A stretch of DNA of 64,000 nt from Hydrogenophaga flava NBRC 102514. Lineage in GTDB: Bacteria > Pseudomonadota > Gammaproteobacteria > Burkholderiales > Burkholderiaceae_C. Under the pieces are notes generated by a model, which did not search any database, was not told the origin of the DNA, and saw nothing but the letters and a program-made list of their open reading frames with translations. Where the stretch lies: contig NZ_BCTF01000019.1 of the NCBI RefSeq assembly GCF_001571145.1, positions 1 to 64,000 of the forward strand, read 5' to 3'. Each line of letters starts with the position of its first letter. Position 1 is the stretch's first letter. Below, one piece after another: positions 7,080 through 16,208 of this stretch. A program made the position numbers and the translations under genes.

Positions 7080-8147
7080 TCAAACGGATGGAGACGCGGT
7101 CAGTCCGAGAAAGCTGTCGAGGATGTGGAAGTGGTCGTCGTGGAAGCGGTCTTCCATCGCCGCCAGGTCGGCGATGGGCACCCACTGCGCCGAACGCGCG
7201 TCGTCGCTGCCCTGCACCTCGGGCAGCGGGCGGTGACCCAGGTCGAAGTGGTGGGCGTGGGTGATGACGCGGCCGCGCGCGCTGCGGTCGGGGTGGTCGA
7301 ACACACGCACGCCCCTGAGCGCGTGCGCGATGTCGGCCGGCAGCAAGTGCAGGCCGGTCTCTTCGTGCAGCTCGCGCAGGGCCGACTGGTAGACCGTCTC
7401 GCGCGGCTCCAGAAAACCGCCGGGCAGCGCGAACAGGCCCTGGCCGGGCGCGCGGCCGCGCACGATCAGCAGCACGCGGTCGGCGCACTGGATCAGCGCA
7501 TCGACCGTGACGAACACCGGCGGATAGGGCGCGCTGGCCCACAAGGCCTTCTCGGCGCGCAGGCTGGCCCACTCGTCCGCCAGTTCGCGGTAGCGGGGCA
7601 GCTGGGCCCAGGCGCGCAGGAAGTGGATGGTCGAGGGCGGCACCTGGCTGACCAGGGCCGCGAGCGCAGGCTCCAGCGGATGGCCGGCGGCGCCGAACAG
7701 CGCGTCGCGCACCGCGCTCGAATGCAGCGCGCCCTGCGAGCCCACGTCGTCCAGCAGCCAGCCGGGAAAGTCGTCGAGGTAAGTGCTGGTGGCGTCCTTG
7801 TGGTGGCCCACCAGCACGGTCTGCCCGGGCGGCAGAGTGCCCAGCTGCGCCAGCACGCCTTCGCGCACCGCCTGCACCCAGCGCTGGCCGTCGTAGTGGT
7901 CGCGCACTGGCAGAAAGCCCACGCGCGCCGCCTCGTCGGCGCCCAGCGCCAGGCGGATCATCTCGACGCGCTCGGCCCAGGTGAAGGGGTTCTTGGGGCT
8001 GCGCGCCTGGAAGGCGGAACCGATGACGACCACCACGCGCGGTGCGAGCGCGAGGGCACGGCGGATCACGGCGAGCTGGCCCAGGTGCAGGCCCTGGAAA
8101 CGGCCGATGCAGACGGCGGCGGCGAAGGTCGGGGTAGTGGCGTTCAT
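7080..8147 (-). CDS. nadM: Bifunctional NMN adenylyltransferase / Nudix hydrolase
   Basis: This 355-residue protein resembles the cyanobacterial NadM-Nudix fusion (slr0787 type). Residues 1-190 form the nucleotidyltransferase half, with GRFQGLHLGQ at the N-terminus and HSSAVRDALF as the ISSTxIR-like motif. Residues 200-350 form the Nudix half, with the box ALPGGFLEPRETVYQSALRELHEETGL intact in its key residues. The first half should make dinucleotide from mononucleotide and ATP; the second should hydrolyse ADP-ribose. Unusually, the canonical HxGH motif reads HLGQ here. It starts six bases after the nadE stop as the last gene of the NAD salvage operon. Confidence 0.88.
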   Translation of the reverse strand: MNATTPTFAAAVCIGRFQGLHLGQLAVIRRALALAPRVVVVIGSAFQARSPKNPFTWAERVEMIRLALGADEAARVGFLPVRDHYDGQRWVQAVREGVLAQLGTLPPGQTVLVGHHKDATSTYLDDFPGWLLDDVGSQGALHSSAVRDALFGAAGHPLEPALAALVSQVPPSTIHFLRAWAQLPRYRELADEWASLRAEKALWASAPYPPVFVTVDALIQCADRVLLIVRGRAPGQGLFALPGGFLEPRETVYQSALRELHEETGLHLLPADIAHALRGVRVFDHPDRSARGRVITHAHHFDLGHRPLPEVQGSDDARSAQWVPIADLAAMEDRFHDDHFHILDSFLGLTASPSV

Positions 8148-8152
8148 GGTGC

Positions 8153-9853
8153 TCAGAAGTGTTGGGCGGCGATGGGCATCTGGCGGCCGGAGCCGAAGGC
8201 ACGGGCGCGCACACGGATGACGGGCGGGGCCTGGCGGCGCTTGTACTCGCTGCGCGCGACCATGCGGCGCACACGGTCCACCAGCGCGGCGCCCTCGGGC
8301 TGCTGCAGCAGGCGGGCCACGAAAGTCTCGACCTCGACGCGCTCCTCGCGCGCCAGGCCGTGGCCTTCGATCAGGTGCTTGAGGACTTCGTCCAGCACCT
8401 CGTAGGGCGGCAGGCTGTCGGTGTCCTTCTGGTCGGGCGCGAGTTCGGCCGAGGGCGGCTTCTCGATGATGGCCTGCGGAATGATGTCGCGCCCGGCGGC
8501 GTCGTTCAGGTGGCGCGCGAGCGCGAACACCTCGGTCTTGTAGAGGTCGCCGATGAGGCCCAGGCCGCCGTTGGTGTCGCCGTAGAGCGTGCAGTAGCCG
8601 ACCGACATCTCCGACTTGTTGCCGGTGGTCAGCAGCAGGTGGCTCCAGGTGTTGGAGTACTCCATGAGGATGGTGCCGCGGATGCGGGCCTGCAGGTTCT
8701 CCAGCGCCAGGCCCTGCAGCGGCGCACCGAAGGCGGCTTCGAAGCCCGCGCTGTAGCCCTGCACCAGCTCGACGATGGGGTGGCGGTGCAGGCGCACACC
8801 CAGCGCGTCGCACAGCGTCTGCGAGTCGTCCACCGAGCCCGCCGACGAATACACCGAGGGCATGGTGATCGCCGTCACACCGTCGGGGCCGAAGGCTTCG
8901 GCGGCGAGCGCGAGGGTGATGGCCGAGTCGATGCCGCCGGACGAGCCGACCACCGCCTGCGTGAAGCCGCAGCGGCGCGCGTAGTCGCGCAGGCCGAGCA
9001 CGATCTGCTGGCGGTAGAAGACCATCGTGGACAGGCCTTCGGCGGGGACGGCGGGCAGGGCGCCACCCCGCGCGTCGCGGAAGCCGCTGGCCTCGAAACG
9101 CAGCGTTTGCACGTCCTCCACAAAGCGCCGCGCCTCGAACACCACACCGGCCTTGGGCTCCACCGCGAAGGAGGCGCCGTCGTAGACCAGCTGGTCGTGG
9201 CCGCCGACCTGGTTGACGTAGAGGATGGGCAGGCCGTGGCGGCGGCTGGCGGCGCCGAAGATCTGGTGGCGCTGTTCGCGCTTGCCGATGTGGGACGGGC
9301 TGGCGTTGATGGAGACCACCAGGTCGGGCGCGGCGTCGCGCAGGCGCTCGAACGGGTTCACCGCGTAACCGCTGCCGTCGTCGTTCCAGCCGTCCTCGCA
9401 GATCAGGAAGCCGACCTGCGCGGTGCCAATGCGCAGCACCTTGGCCACGTCGGGGCCGGGCTCGAAGTGGCGCCGCTCATTGAAGATGTTGTAGGTGGGC
9501 AGCAGCTGCTTGGCGTATTCGAGCAGCACCTCGCCCGCACGGACCACGCGCAGCACGTTGCTCAGCGGCTTGCCCGGGCCGCCGTGCGCCACCGGCAGGC
9601 CCACCACCCAGTGCAGCGCGGGCATCTGGCGCGACGCTTGCAGCAGCGCTTCGAAGCCGGCGTCCACGCGGGCCATGAAGTGCGGCTCGTCCAGCAGGTC
9701 GCCGGGGTAGTAGCCGGTGAGGGAGAGTTCGGAGAAGACGACCAGCTCGGCGCCGTCGTCGCGCGCGCGCTGCGCGGTCGCGACCATCTTGCTCACGTTG
9801 CCGTCCATGTCGCCCACGGTGACGTTGAGCTGGGCCAGGGTGATGGTGATCAT
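8153..9853 (-). CDS. nadE: Glutamine-dependent NAD+ synthetase
   Basis: This 566-residue two-domain enzyme is full length. The N-terminal nitrilase-like glutaminase (residues 1-260) has the catalytic triad in [13 protein letters not shown] (Glu), [13 protein letters not shown] (Lys) and LICEDGWND (Cys). The C-terminal synthetase has the PP-loop GSSGGIDSA and the Tyr/Lys-rich adenylate site. It converts deamido-NAD to NAD with glutamine as nitrogen donor, the last step of the Preiss-Handler route. Its ATG overlaps the pncB stop (ATGA), giving tight coupling. Confidence 0.96.
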   Translation of the reverse strand: MITITLAQLNVTVGDMDGNVSKMVATAQRARDDGAELVVFSELSLTGYYPGDLLDEPHFMARVDAGFEALLQASRQMPALHWVVGLPVAHGGPGKPLSNVLRVVRAGEVLLEYAKQLLPTYNIFNERRHFEPGPDVAKVLRIGTAQVGFLICEDGWNDDGSGYAVNPFERLRDAAPDLVVSINASPSHIGKREQRHQIFGAASRRHGLPILYVNQVGGHDQLVYDGASFAVEPKAGVVFEARRFVEDVQTLRFEASGFRDARGGALPAVPAEGLSTMVFYRQQIVLGLRDYARRCGFTQAVVGSSGGIDSAITLALAAEAFGPDGVTAITMPSVYSSAGSVDDSQTLCDALGVRLHRHPIVELVQGYSAGFEAAFGAPLQGLALENLQARIRGTILMEYSNTWSHLLLTTGNKSEMSVGYCTLYGDTNGGLGLIGDLYKTEVFALARHLNDAAGRDIIPQAIIEKPPSAELAPDQKDTDSLPPYEVLDEVLKHLIEGHGLAREERVEVETFVARLLQQPEGAALVDRVRRMVARSEYKRRQAPPVIRVRARAFGSGRQMPIAAQHF

Positions 9854-11046
9854 GAGGCCTCCGCGGGCACGTTGAACACCTGGCGCAGGTAGGCCAGGAA
9901 GGTGGCGTCGTCGCACAGGGTCTTGCCCGGCGAGTCGGACAGCTTGGCCACCGGCTGGCCATTGGCGCTGGTGAGCTTCATGACGATGTTGAGCGTCTGC
10001 AGGCCAACGTCATTGGACAGGTGGGTGCCGATGCCGAAGCCCAGCTGCGTGCGGTCGCCCAGCGCGCGGTAGAGAGCGATGGCCTTGTCCACGGTCAGGC
10101 CGTCGGAGAACACCAGACGCTTGGTGTGCGGGTCGATGCGCAGCTTTGCGTAGTGCGCCAGCGCCTTCTCCGCCCAGACCAGCGGATCGCCCGAATCGTG
10201 GCGCAGACCGTCGAACAGCTTGGCGAAGTAAAGGTCGAAGTCGGCGAGGAAGGCGTCCATGCCGACCACGTCGGTCAGCGCGATGCCCAGGTCGCCGCGG
10301 TACTCCTGCACCCAGTCTTCCAGCGCGGCCTTCTGCGAATCGCGCAGGCGCACGCCCAGCGCCTGGTAGGTCTGCAGGTACTCGTGCGCCATGGTTCCGA
10401 TGGGCACCAGGCCCAGGTCGGCGGCCAGCCGCACGTTGGAGGTGCCTTTGAACACCTGGGGCAGGCGCGCGCTGAAGGCCTGCACCACCTCCCGCTGCCA
10501 GGGCCGCGAGAAGCGGCGGCGCACACCGAAGTCGAACAGCTCGAAGGGGTGGCGCAAGGGCGGTTGCTGCACGAAGGCCTCGATGGCAGCGATCTTGGCG
10601 TCCAGCCGGCGGCGCCCTTCGGCCTCGGCCGCGGCGCGGTCGAAGCGGCGGAAGTACAGCTCGTTGACGATGGCCAGCACGAAGATCTCGAAGGCCATGA
10701 CATGCACCTGCGGCCCCTTGGCCACGATGCGCAGCTGATCGCCCTCGGCGTAGGCCTCGATGAAGCCGCGCTGGAAACGGAAGATGCGCAGGAAGTCGAC
10801 GAAGTCGCTCTTGATGTAGCGCAGACCGCCGAGGTAGCGCAGCTCGTCCTCGCTGAACGAGAGCGCGCACAGCGCATCCAGCTCGGCGTTGACCTCGTCC
10901 AGCAACTCGGTCAGCGGGTAGGCGGGCTGGTTGCGGCAGACGAAGCGGTACTCTGCCTGCGTCTGCGGATGCCGGTGCAGCATGGTCTGCCACATCGTGA
11001 ACTTGTAGAGGTCGGTGTCCAGCAGGCTGGTGATGACGGGTTCCAT
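9850..11046 (-). CDS. pncB: Nicotinate phosphoribosyltransferase
   Basis: This 398-residue enzyme converts nicotinate and PRPP to nicotinate mononucleotide. Family marks are the N-terminal [11 protein letters not shown], the phosphorylatable-histidine region [11 protein letters not shown] and the PRPP-binding [15 protein letters not shown] choose the ATG at 11046 rather than the one at 11067 because it follows a GGAG site and avoids overlap with pncA. It is the second gene of the NAD salvage operon and feeds NadM and NadE downstream. Confidence 0.95.
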   Translation of the reverse strand: MEPVITSLLDTDLYKFTMWQTMLHRHPQTQAEYRFVCRNQPAYPLTELLDEVNAELDALCALSFSEDELRYLGGLRYIKSDFVDFLRIFRFQRGFIEAYAEGDQLRIVAKGPQVHVMAFEIFVLAIVNELYFRRFDRAAAEAEGRRRLDAKIAAIEAFVQQPPLRHPFELFDFGVRRRFSRPWQREVVQAFSARLPQVFKGTSNVRLAADLGLVPIGTMAHEYLQTYQALGVRLRDSQKAALEDWVQEYRGDLGIALTDVVGMDAFLADFDLYFAKLFDGLRHDSGDPLVWAEKALAHYAKLRIDPHTKRLVFSDGLTVDKAIALYRALGDRTQLGFGIGTHLSNDVGLQTLNIVMKLTSANGQPVAKLSDSPGKTLCDDATFLAYLRQVFNVPAEAS

Positions 11047-11059
11047 GGTGGCTCCGGGT

Positions 11060-11923
11060 TCAGGCATCGGCCTGCAGAAGGGGAAGGACCTCGGCGCAGG
11101 TGGCCAGGCGCGCGCCCTGGCGCTGCAGATCCGAAAGGAAAGCGGCTGCTTGCGCCTCGAAGCCGGTGACCGGGCTCATCGCGTCGGTCAGCAGCACCAG
11201 CTTGTCGAGCCGGCGCGAGGGCAGGTGCTGCGCCAGGTGTTCGACGGAGGACTTGACGCAGTGGCTGCTGGCCTCGCCCGCGATCACGATGCGCTCGGCC
11301 TCGTCGAGGCGGGCGATCAGCGCGGTGTTGAGCTGCGTGTCGGCATCGGCCGCGTCGGGCACCTCGGCCTGCAGGGCGCTGTAGTGCTCGGTCCAGGGGT
11401 TGCTGCCCTTGCCGACCTTCTGCACCACGGCCAGTCGCCGGTCTTCCCAGCGGTTGTAGGCGGCCCGGACGGCGGGGTGCACGTTGTGACCCCAGCTGCC
11501 GATCTCGCAGTGCACGGGCCAGACCATCAGCGTGTAGCGGCCGGCCTGCTCCAGCGCGTCGAGGTAGGCCAGCGTGCGGAGCAGGGCGCTCGCGTCGCGC
11601 GGCCGGTATTCGCCTGCGCGGACCTGGGCCGCGGTGATGGCGGTGAACGGATTCACGGCCGCACCTTCGCCGGTCTGCCAGAAGGTGGGGTGGGCGATGT
11701 CGTAGCGCTGGTGCGAATCGAGCGTGACCACGATGCGATCAATGCCGTCACCCCCGGCGTCGATCAGCGCGGCCAGGCGCAGCATGTCGGCATGAGCACC
11801 GCTGACCGGCAGCGCGGGCGCCGTGGTGGCCTGGCGCAGCGGGTCCAGGGCGCGCCAGCCCTCGGGCAGGTCACAGAAGTCGTTCTGCGGGTCGATGATC
11901 AACAGGGTGGTGCGGCTGCTCAT
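11060..11923 (-). CDS. pncA: Nicotinamidase (isochorismatase-like cysteine hydrolase)
   Basis: This 287-residue protein has the cysteine-hydrolase triad: aspartate in [10 protein letters not shown] (about residue 11), lysine in VVQKVGKG (about 169) and cysteine in [11 protein letters not shown] (about 220). It deamidates nicotinamide to nicotinate. At 287 residues it is longer than E. coli PncA and resembles the larger bacterial/eukaryotic nicotinamidases. It is the first gene of the minus-strand NAD salvage operon and faces nrtR across a 113-base region holding two operator-like palindromes. Confidence 0.92.
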   Translation of the reverse strand: MSSRTTLLIIDPQNDFCDLPEGWRALDPLRQATTAPALPVSGAHADMLRLAALIDAGGDGIDRIVVTLDSHQRYDIAHPTFWQTGEGAAVNPFTAITAAQVRAGEYRPRDASALLRTLAYLDALEQAGRYTLMVWPVHCEIGSWGHNVHPAVRAAYNRWEDRRLAVVQKVGKGSNPWTEHYSALQAEVPDAADADTQLNTALIARLDEAERIVIAGEASSHCVKSSVEHLAQHLPSRRLDKLVLLTDAMSPVTGFEAQAAAFLSDLQRQGARLATCAEVLPLLQADA

Positions 11924-11977
11924 GGTGTCCTCCTGGGTCGATGGTAGGTGAAGGCGGCTCCTTCATCCACCGCATAA

Positions 11978-11992
11978 GTTGCACTGTACAAC
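11978..11992. promoter_or_regulatory. NrtR box 1
   Basis: GTTGCA-CTG-TACAAC is an imperfect 15-base palindrome (one arm mismatch), extended outward by AA and TT. It lies in the pncA-nrtR intergenic region, 23 bases centre to centre from a second copy, so two dimers could bind about two helical turns apart. Confidence 0.65.
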
Positions 11993-12000
11993 TTATATGG

Positions 12001-12015
12001 GTTGTATAGTACAAC
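12001..12015. promoter_or_regulatory. NrtR box 2
   Basis: GTTGTA-TAG-TACAAC is a perfect inverted repeat 22 bases upstream of the nrtR ATG. A TATAGT hexamer inside it could serve as a -10 element for nrtR, so a bound repressor would block both divergent promoters. Assigned to NrtR by position and by similarity to box 1. Confidence 0.7.
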
Positions 12016-12036
12016 TTAATTCCGGAGTGTCAAGCC

Positions 12037-12753
12037 ATGTCCTCTTCGAGAGCGGTTTCCAGCAACCTGAACTTCGAACGGCCCCTGGTGACGGTCGATG
12101 TGGTCATCTTCACCGTCGTCGACGAGCAGCTGTGCGTGCTGCTGGTGCGACGGCCCGAGGGCGATGGCGAGCCCTTCCCCGGGCGCTGGGCGCTGCCCGG
12201 CGGTTTCGTCAATGTGCACCAGGACGCCTCGCTGCAGGCCTGCGCCGAACGCAAGCTGCGCGAGAAGACCGGCGTGGTGGCGCCCTATCTGGAGCAGCTG
12301 GGCAGCTGGGGCGACGCCCGGCGCGATCCGCGCGGCTGGTCGGCCACGCACGCCTACTTCGCGCTGATCGCACAGCCCGCGATCTCCACCGGCAGCGGCG
12401 CCGTCACCGAGTGGGTGGCCTGCGACCAGGCGCTGCGCCGGCGCCTGGCCTTCGACCACCACAGCCTGCTGGACGCTGCGGTCGAGCGCCTGCGCGGCAA
12501 GGTGGAATACACCTCGCTGCCGGCCTTCCTGCTGCCCGAGCCCTTCACCCTGCCGCAACTGCAGCGCATCTACGAAGTGGTGCTGGGCCGTCCGCTGGAC
12601 AAGAGCGCCTTCCGCAAGCGCATGCTCGATGCGGACTTCCTGGTCGAAACCGGGACCCTGGCCCGCGAGCATGGGCGGCCGGCGGCGGGCTACCGGCTGC
12701 GGGACCGCGAACAGGCCACCCTGTTTCCGCGCACCTTCAAGGCCGCAGAATGA
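12037..12753 (+). CDS. nrtR: NrtR-type NAD metabolism repressor (Nudix-HTH)
   Basis: This 238-residue protein has an N-terminal Nudix-like domain (residues 15-150) and a C-terminal winged helix (residues 160-235, with LDKSAFRKRMLDADFLVETG). The Nudix box is degenerate (ALPGGFVNVHQDASLQACAERKLREKTGV), as in NrtR regulators that sense ADP-ribose-type NAD metabolites rather than hydrolyse them. It starts at an ATG after CCGGAG. Its position opposite pncA-pncB-nadE-nadM and the two palindromes between them support the assignment. Binding of ADP-ribose would release DNA and switch on NAD salvage. Confidence 0.9.
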   Translation: MSSSRAVSSNLNFERPLVTVDVVIFTVVDEQLCVLLVRRPEGDGEPFPGRWALPGGFVNVHQDASLQACAERKLREKTGVVAPYLEQLGSWGDARRDPRGWSATHAYFALIAQPAISTGSGAVTEWVACDQALRRRLAFDHHSLLDAAVERLRGKVEYTSLPAFLLPEPFTLPQLQRIYEVVLGRPLDKSAFRKRMLDADFLVETGTLAREHGRPAAGYRLRDREQATLFPRTFKAAE

Positions 12754-13012
12754 GTCGCCTTTAAAACCAGGAAAAATAAAAGTCTGGCTTTTTATCTATT
12801 CAAGGAATATGATGCGGTGGTGAGCGGGGTTCGCTGGCATGCGCCAACCGAAGCCTCAAGGCTGGTGGCCCCTGTGCCGCACAGCCCGTCTCCGTGCCCT
12901 GCGGCCTTGCGGCTCTGGCGGCATCTGTCCTCGCGGCATCCTTTGAAGCCGCTTCTCTCTGCGCCACCGGGCTGTGTCCCGACCACGGCGCCATCTCTCT
13001 GAAAGGCTCGCC
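12754..13012 (+). promoter_or_regulatory. Long leader region of the RNA-binding protein gene
   Basis: This 259-base interval has no supported gene. Its first 60 bases are A+T-rich and contain TATGAT (12808-12813), a candidate -10 box with only a weak -35 (TGGCTT) 17 bases upstream. The rest is G+C-rich and would form a leader of nearly 200 bases before the RRM gene, whose ribosome site is GAAAGG at 13001-13006. Confidence 0.35.
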
Positions 13013-13309
13013 ATGAGCACCAAACTGTACGTGGGCAACCTGCCCTACTCCGCCGACGAACATTCGTTGCGCAACAACTTCGCCGAGTTCGGCGATGTGG
13101 CATCCGCCAAGATCATGATGGACCGCGACAGCGGTCGCTCCAAGGGCTTCGGCTTCGTGGAAATGGGCTCGGCCGACCAGGCCGAAGCCGCGATCAAGGG
13201 CCTGAACGGCCTGTCCGTCGGAGGCCGCAACATCGTGGTCAACATTTCGCGCCCGAAAGAGTCGACCGGTGGTGGCTACGGCGACCGCGGCGGCCGCGGC
13301 GGCTACTGA
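13013..13309 (+). CDS. RRM-type RNA-binding protein
   Basis: This 98-residue protein has one RNA recognition motif. RNP2 is LYVGNLPY (residues 4-11) and RNP1 is KGFGFVEM (about residues 43-50), each with the aromatic residues that stack on RNA bases. The RRM is followed by a short glycine/arginine-rich tail (GGGYGDRGGRGGY). Such small single-RRM proteins occur in cyanobacteria and Proteobacteria and are often cold-induced. The ATG at 13013 is preferred because the RRM begins right after it and a GAAAGG site precedes it. A strong terminator follows 24 bases after the stop. Confidence 0.93.
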   Translation: MSTKLYVGNLPYSADEHSLRNNFAEFGDVASAKIMMDRDSGRSKGFGFVEMGSADQAEAAIKGLNGLSVGGRNIVVNISRPKESTGGGYGDRGGRGGY

Positions 13310-13333
13310 GCCCTCCCGCTCCTCGCGAAGAAG

Positions 13334-13359
13334 CCGGCCCTCTGGGCCGGTTTTTTTTT
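13334..13359 (+). terminator. Rho-independent terminator
   Basis: CCGGCCC, the loop TCT and GGGCCGG form a perfect 7-bp G+C stem followed by nine T residues. It ends the RNA-binding protein transcript and separates it from the convergent metY gene. Confidence 0.92.
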
Positions 13360-13379
13360 CGCCTGCGCGCAGGACGGCG

Positions 13380-14663
13380 TCAGGCCGTGGCCCGGTCCAG
13401 CGCCTGGTCGATGTCCCAGAGGATGTCGTCGATGTGCTCCAGGCCGACCGAGATGCGCACCATGTCCGGCGGCACGCCGGCCGCGAGTTGCTGCGCCTCG
13501 TCGAGCTGGCGGTGGGTGGTGCTGGCGGGGTGGCTGATGAGGGTGCGCGTGTCGCCGATGTTGACCAGGTGGCTCATGAACTGCGCGCTCTCGATGAACT
13601 TCACGCCCTGCTGCAATCCACCCTTCACCCCGAACGCCAGCAGGCCCGAAGCGCCGCGCATCTGCCGCTTCATCAGCTCGTGCTGCGGGTGGTCGGGCAA
13701 GCCGGGGTAGTTGACCCAGCCCACGCGCGGGTCAGCCTGCAGGTACTGCGCGACGGCCAGCGCGTTGGCGCAGTGGCGCTCCATGCGCAGCGGCAGGGTC
13801 TCGACGCCCTGCAGGATCTGCCAGGCGCTGGTGGGCGCCAGCGACGCGCCGAACACGCGCAGGCCTTCCATGCGGCAGCGCATGGTGAACCCGAAGTTGC
13901 CGAAGGTCTCGTAGAACTTCACGCCGTGGTAGCCCGGCGAGGGCTCGGTCATGCCGGGGAACTTGCCGTTGTCCCAGGGGAAGCTGCCGCTCTCGACCAC
14001 CACGCCGCCCAGCGTGCTGCCGTGGCCGGCGAGGTACTTGGTGGCGCTGTGCACCACGATGTCGGCGCCGAATTGGATCGGGTTGCAGAGGAAGGGGCTG
14101 GGCACGGTGTTGTCCACCACCAGCGGCAGGCCGTGCGCGTGCGCCACGTCGGCGATGGCGGGAATGTCGAGCACCACCATGCTGGGGTTGCCCAGGGTCT
14201 CGGCGAACAGGGCGCGGGTGTTGGGGCGGATGGCGGCGGCGAAGGCCTCGGGGTCGGTGGCGTCGACGAAGCTGGTCTCGATGCCGAACTTCTTGAGGTT
14301 GACGGCCAGCATGGTGACACTGCCGCCGTAGAGCGCGCCGGCGGCGACCACATGGTCGCCGGCCTGCAGCAGCGTGGTCAGCGCCAGCGCCTCGGCCGCC
14401 ATGCCGCTGGCGGTGGCTACGGCGGCGCGCCCGCCTTCGAGCGCGGCCACGCGCTCTTCCAGCGCCGCGACCGTGGGATTGGACAGGCGCGAGTAGACGT
14501 TGCCGAAGGTCTGCAGGTTGAACAGGCTGGCCGCATGGTCGGCGCTGTCGAACACGAAGCTGGTGGTCTGGTAGATCGGCAGGGCGCGCGCGCCGGTGGC
14601 CGCGTCTGGGATCTGGCCGGCGTGGATGGCGAGCGTCTCGGGCTGGAAGTTGCGGTCGGCCAT
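13380..14663 (-). CDS. metY: O-acetylhomoserine aminocarboxypropyltransferase (sulfhydrylase)
   Basis: This 427-residue PLP enzyme of the Cys/Met metabolism family has the length and insertions of O-acetylhomoserine sulfhydrylases rather than the shorter cystathionine enzymes. The PLP lysine lies in VHSATKYLAGHGS (about residue 208). YSRLSNPT and the start IHAGQIPDAATGARALPIYQ are typical. It makes homocysteine from O-acetylhomoserine and sulfide. A gene for a CoA-binding protein ends five bases upstream on the same strand, suggesting co-transcription. Confidence 0.94.
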   Translation of the reverse strand: MADRNFQPETLAIHAGQIPDAATGARALPIYQTTSFVFDSADHAASLFNLQTFGNVYSRLSNPTVAALEERVAALEGGRAAVATASGMAAEALALTTLLQAGDHVVAAGALYGGSVTMLAVNLKKFGIETSFVDATDPEAFAAAIRPNTRALFAETLGNPSMVVLDIPAIADVAHAHGLPLVVDNTVPSPFLCNPIQFGADIVVHSATKYLAGHGSTLGGVVVESGSFPWDNGKFPGMTEPSPGYHGVKFYETFGNFGFTMRCRMEGLRVFGASLAPTSAWQILQGVETLPLRMERHCANALAVAQYLQADPRVGWVNYPGLPDHPQHELMKRQMRGASGLLAFGVKGGLQQGVKFIESAQFMSHLVNIGDTRTLISHPASTTHRQLDEAQQLAAGVPPDMVRISVGLEHIDDILWDIDQALDRATA

Positions 14664-14667
14664 GGGG

Positions 14668-15135
14668 TCAGCCCTGCTTCGGACGTTGCGACGAAATCAC
14701 CTTGGTGTTCACGCCGGCCCAGTTCAGGCCGCCGAAGAGGCGCGCGTGTTCGATCTTCACGCAGCGGTCCCACACGGAGTCGAGCCCGCCCTCGGTGGCG
14801 ATGCGGTCGGCCTCTTCGCTCATCAGGCCCAGCTGCTGCCACAGCGTTTTCGCGCCGATGGCGACCGCGCTCTTCGCAATCGCCGGAATCTCCTCGACCT
14901 TGCGGAACACGTCGACCATGTCGACCGGGAACGGAATGTCTTCCAGCCGCGCATAACTCTTCTCGCCCAGGATCTCGGGGTAGCGCGGGTTCACCGGCAC
15001 GATGCGGTAGCCGCGCTCCTGCATGTACTTGGCGGCGAAATAGCTGGGGCGGTGCCATTCGGCCGAGAGGCCGACCACGGCGATGGTGCGGTCGCGCGCA
15101 AGGATGCGGCGCAGGGTGGGGATGTCGTCTTGCAT
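14668..15135 (-). CDS. CoA-binding domain protein (YccU-like)
   Basis: This 155-residue protein is a single Rossmann-type CoA-binding domain related to the succinyl-CoA synthetase alpha N-terminus. The glycine-containing nucleotide loop is IAVVGLSAEWHRPSY near residue 19, and IVPVNPRYPEILGEKSY is typical of the YccU/DUF4 group. The family binds CoA but its function is not established. It starts at the ATG at 15135, only 19 bases from the divergent ferredoxin gene, and is followed by metY at five bases. Confidence 0.88.
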   Translation of the reverse strand: MQDDIPTLRRILARDRTIAVVGLSAEWHRPSYFAAKYMQERGYRIVPVNPRYPEILGEKSYARLEDIPFPVDMVDVFRKVEEIPAIAKSAVAIGAKTLWQQLGLMSEEADRIATEGGLDSVWDRCVKIEHARLFGGLNWAGVNTKVISSQRPKQG

Positions 15136-15154
15136 GGACCGACACAATACCGCC

Positions 15155-15391
15155 ATGGCCAGCGAACGCAAGGCACTGCCTGTCATCGACCCGACGCGCT
15201 GCACCGGCTGCGGCTGGTGCGTGGCGGTGTGCCCGCCGCATGTGCTGTCGCTGGCGGTGGTGCCAGGCTGGCAGAAGAAGAGCACGCTGCACGACGAGGT
15301 CGGCTGCACCGGCTGCGCGAAGTGCGCGGTGCGCTGCCCGTTCGATGCGATCTCGATGCTGCGTATAGCCGATTTGCCGTCCGGACGCTGA
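15155..15391 (+). CDS. Small 2x[4Fe-4S] ferredoxin
   Basis: This 78-residue protein has two cluster-binding motifs, CTGCGWCVAVCPP and CTGCAKCAVRCPF, each C-x2-C-x2-C-x3-C-P, separated by a 28-residue insertion. It should be a cytoplasmic electron carrier of the bacterial-type ferredoxins. The ATG at 15155 places MASERKALPVID just before the first cluster. No clear ribosome site precedes it, and the gene is only 19 bases from the divergent CoA-binding gene, so its promoter must overlap that gene. Its redox partner is not apparent. Confidence 0.88.
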   Translation: MASERKALPVIDPTRCTGCGWCVAVCPPHVLSLAVVPGWQKKSTLHDEVGCTGCAKCAVRCPFDAISMLRIADLPSGR

Positions 15392-15520
15392 GGGCGCGCC
15401 ACATGGGCGGAACACGGCACGTCCTCCCGGCGACACGCTGCGCGGTTTGCTGCACCGCGGCATGATTTCGTCATGCGCCTGCATCCGGCGGGCGCCCCAC
15501 CTCCCCGGAGCACCCGTTTC

Positions 15521-16186
15521 ATGAGCGACCTGTCGCAACCCACCCACGCCCCCGTCCTGCTGGACAAACTGCAATGGCGCTACGCCACCAAGAAGATGGA
15601 CCCGTCCCGCGCAGTGCCGCAGGACAAGGTGGACCGCATCATCGAGGCCGCGCGCCTGGCGCCCACCTCCAGCGGCCTGCAGCCCTTCGAGATCTTCGTG
15701 GTCACCAGCAAGTCCGTGCGCGAGCAGATCCAGCCCATCGCCTGGAACCAGGCGCAGATCACCGACGGTTCGCACCTGCTGGTGTTCGCCGCCTGGGACA
15801 CCTACACCGCCGAGCGCATCAACCACATGTTCGACCTGGTGAACACCGAGCGCGGCTTCACCAACGAGGGCTGGGAAAACTACCGCCAGATGCTGCTGAA
15901 GACCTACCCGCAGCGCGACGCGCAGGTGAACTTCGAGCACGCCGCCCGCCAGGCCTACATCGGCCTGGGCGCCGCGCTGATCGCCGCCGCGTTTGAAGAA
16001 GTGGACGCCACGCCGATGGAAGGCTTCGACCCCGCCAAGCTGGACGAGATCCTGAAGCTGCGCGAGCGCGGCCTGCGCAGCGTGGCCATCGTGCCGCTGG
16101 GCTACCGCGCCGAAGAAGGCGACTGGCTGGTGAACCTGAAGAAGGTGCGCCGCCCGCTGGAGCAGTTCGTCACCGAAGTGAAGTGA
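15521..16186 (+). CDS. Nitroreductase family NAD(P)H-dependent oxidoreductase
   Basis: This 221-residue flavoprotein of the NfsB type has FMN-binding features in LQWRYATKKMD (residues 13-23), the segment RLAPTSSGLQPFEIFVV and the C-terminal RSVAIVPLGYR. Enzymes of this family are FMN-containing homodimers that reduce nitroaromatics, quinones or flavins in the cytoplasm. I use the ATG at 15521, after which the conserved N-terminal helix begins. It appears to be a single-gene unit ending just before the convergent chemoreceptor gene. Confidence 0.9.
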   Translation: MSDLSQPTHAPVLLDKLQWRYATKKMDPSRAVPQDKVDRIIEAARLAPTSSGLQPFEIFVVTSKSVREQIQPIAWNQAQITDGSHLLVFAAWDTYTAERINHMFDLVNTERGFTNEGWENYRQMLLKTYPQRDAQVNFEHAARQAYIGLGAALIAAAFEEVDATPMEGFDPAKLDEILKLRERGLRSVAIVPLGYRAEEGDWLVNLKKVRRPLEQFVTEVK

Positions 16187-16208
16187 CCCCCCCGGGCGGC
16201 TGCGGGCC

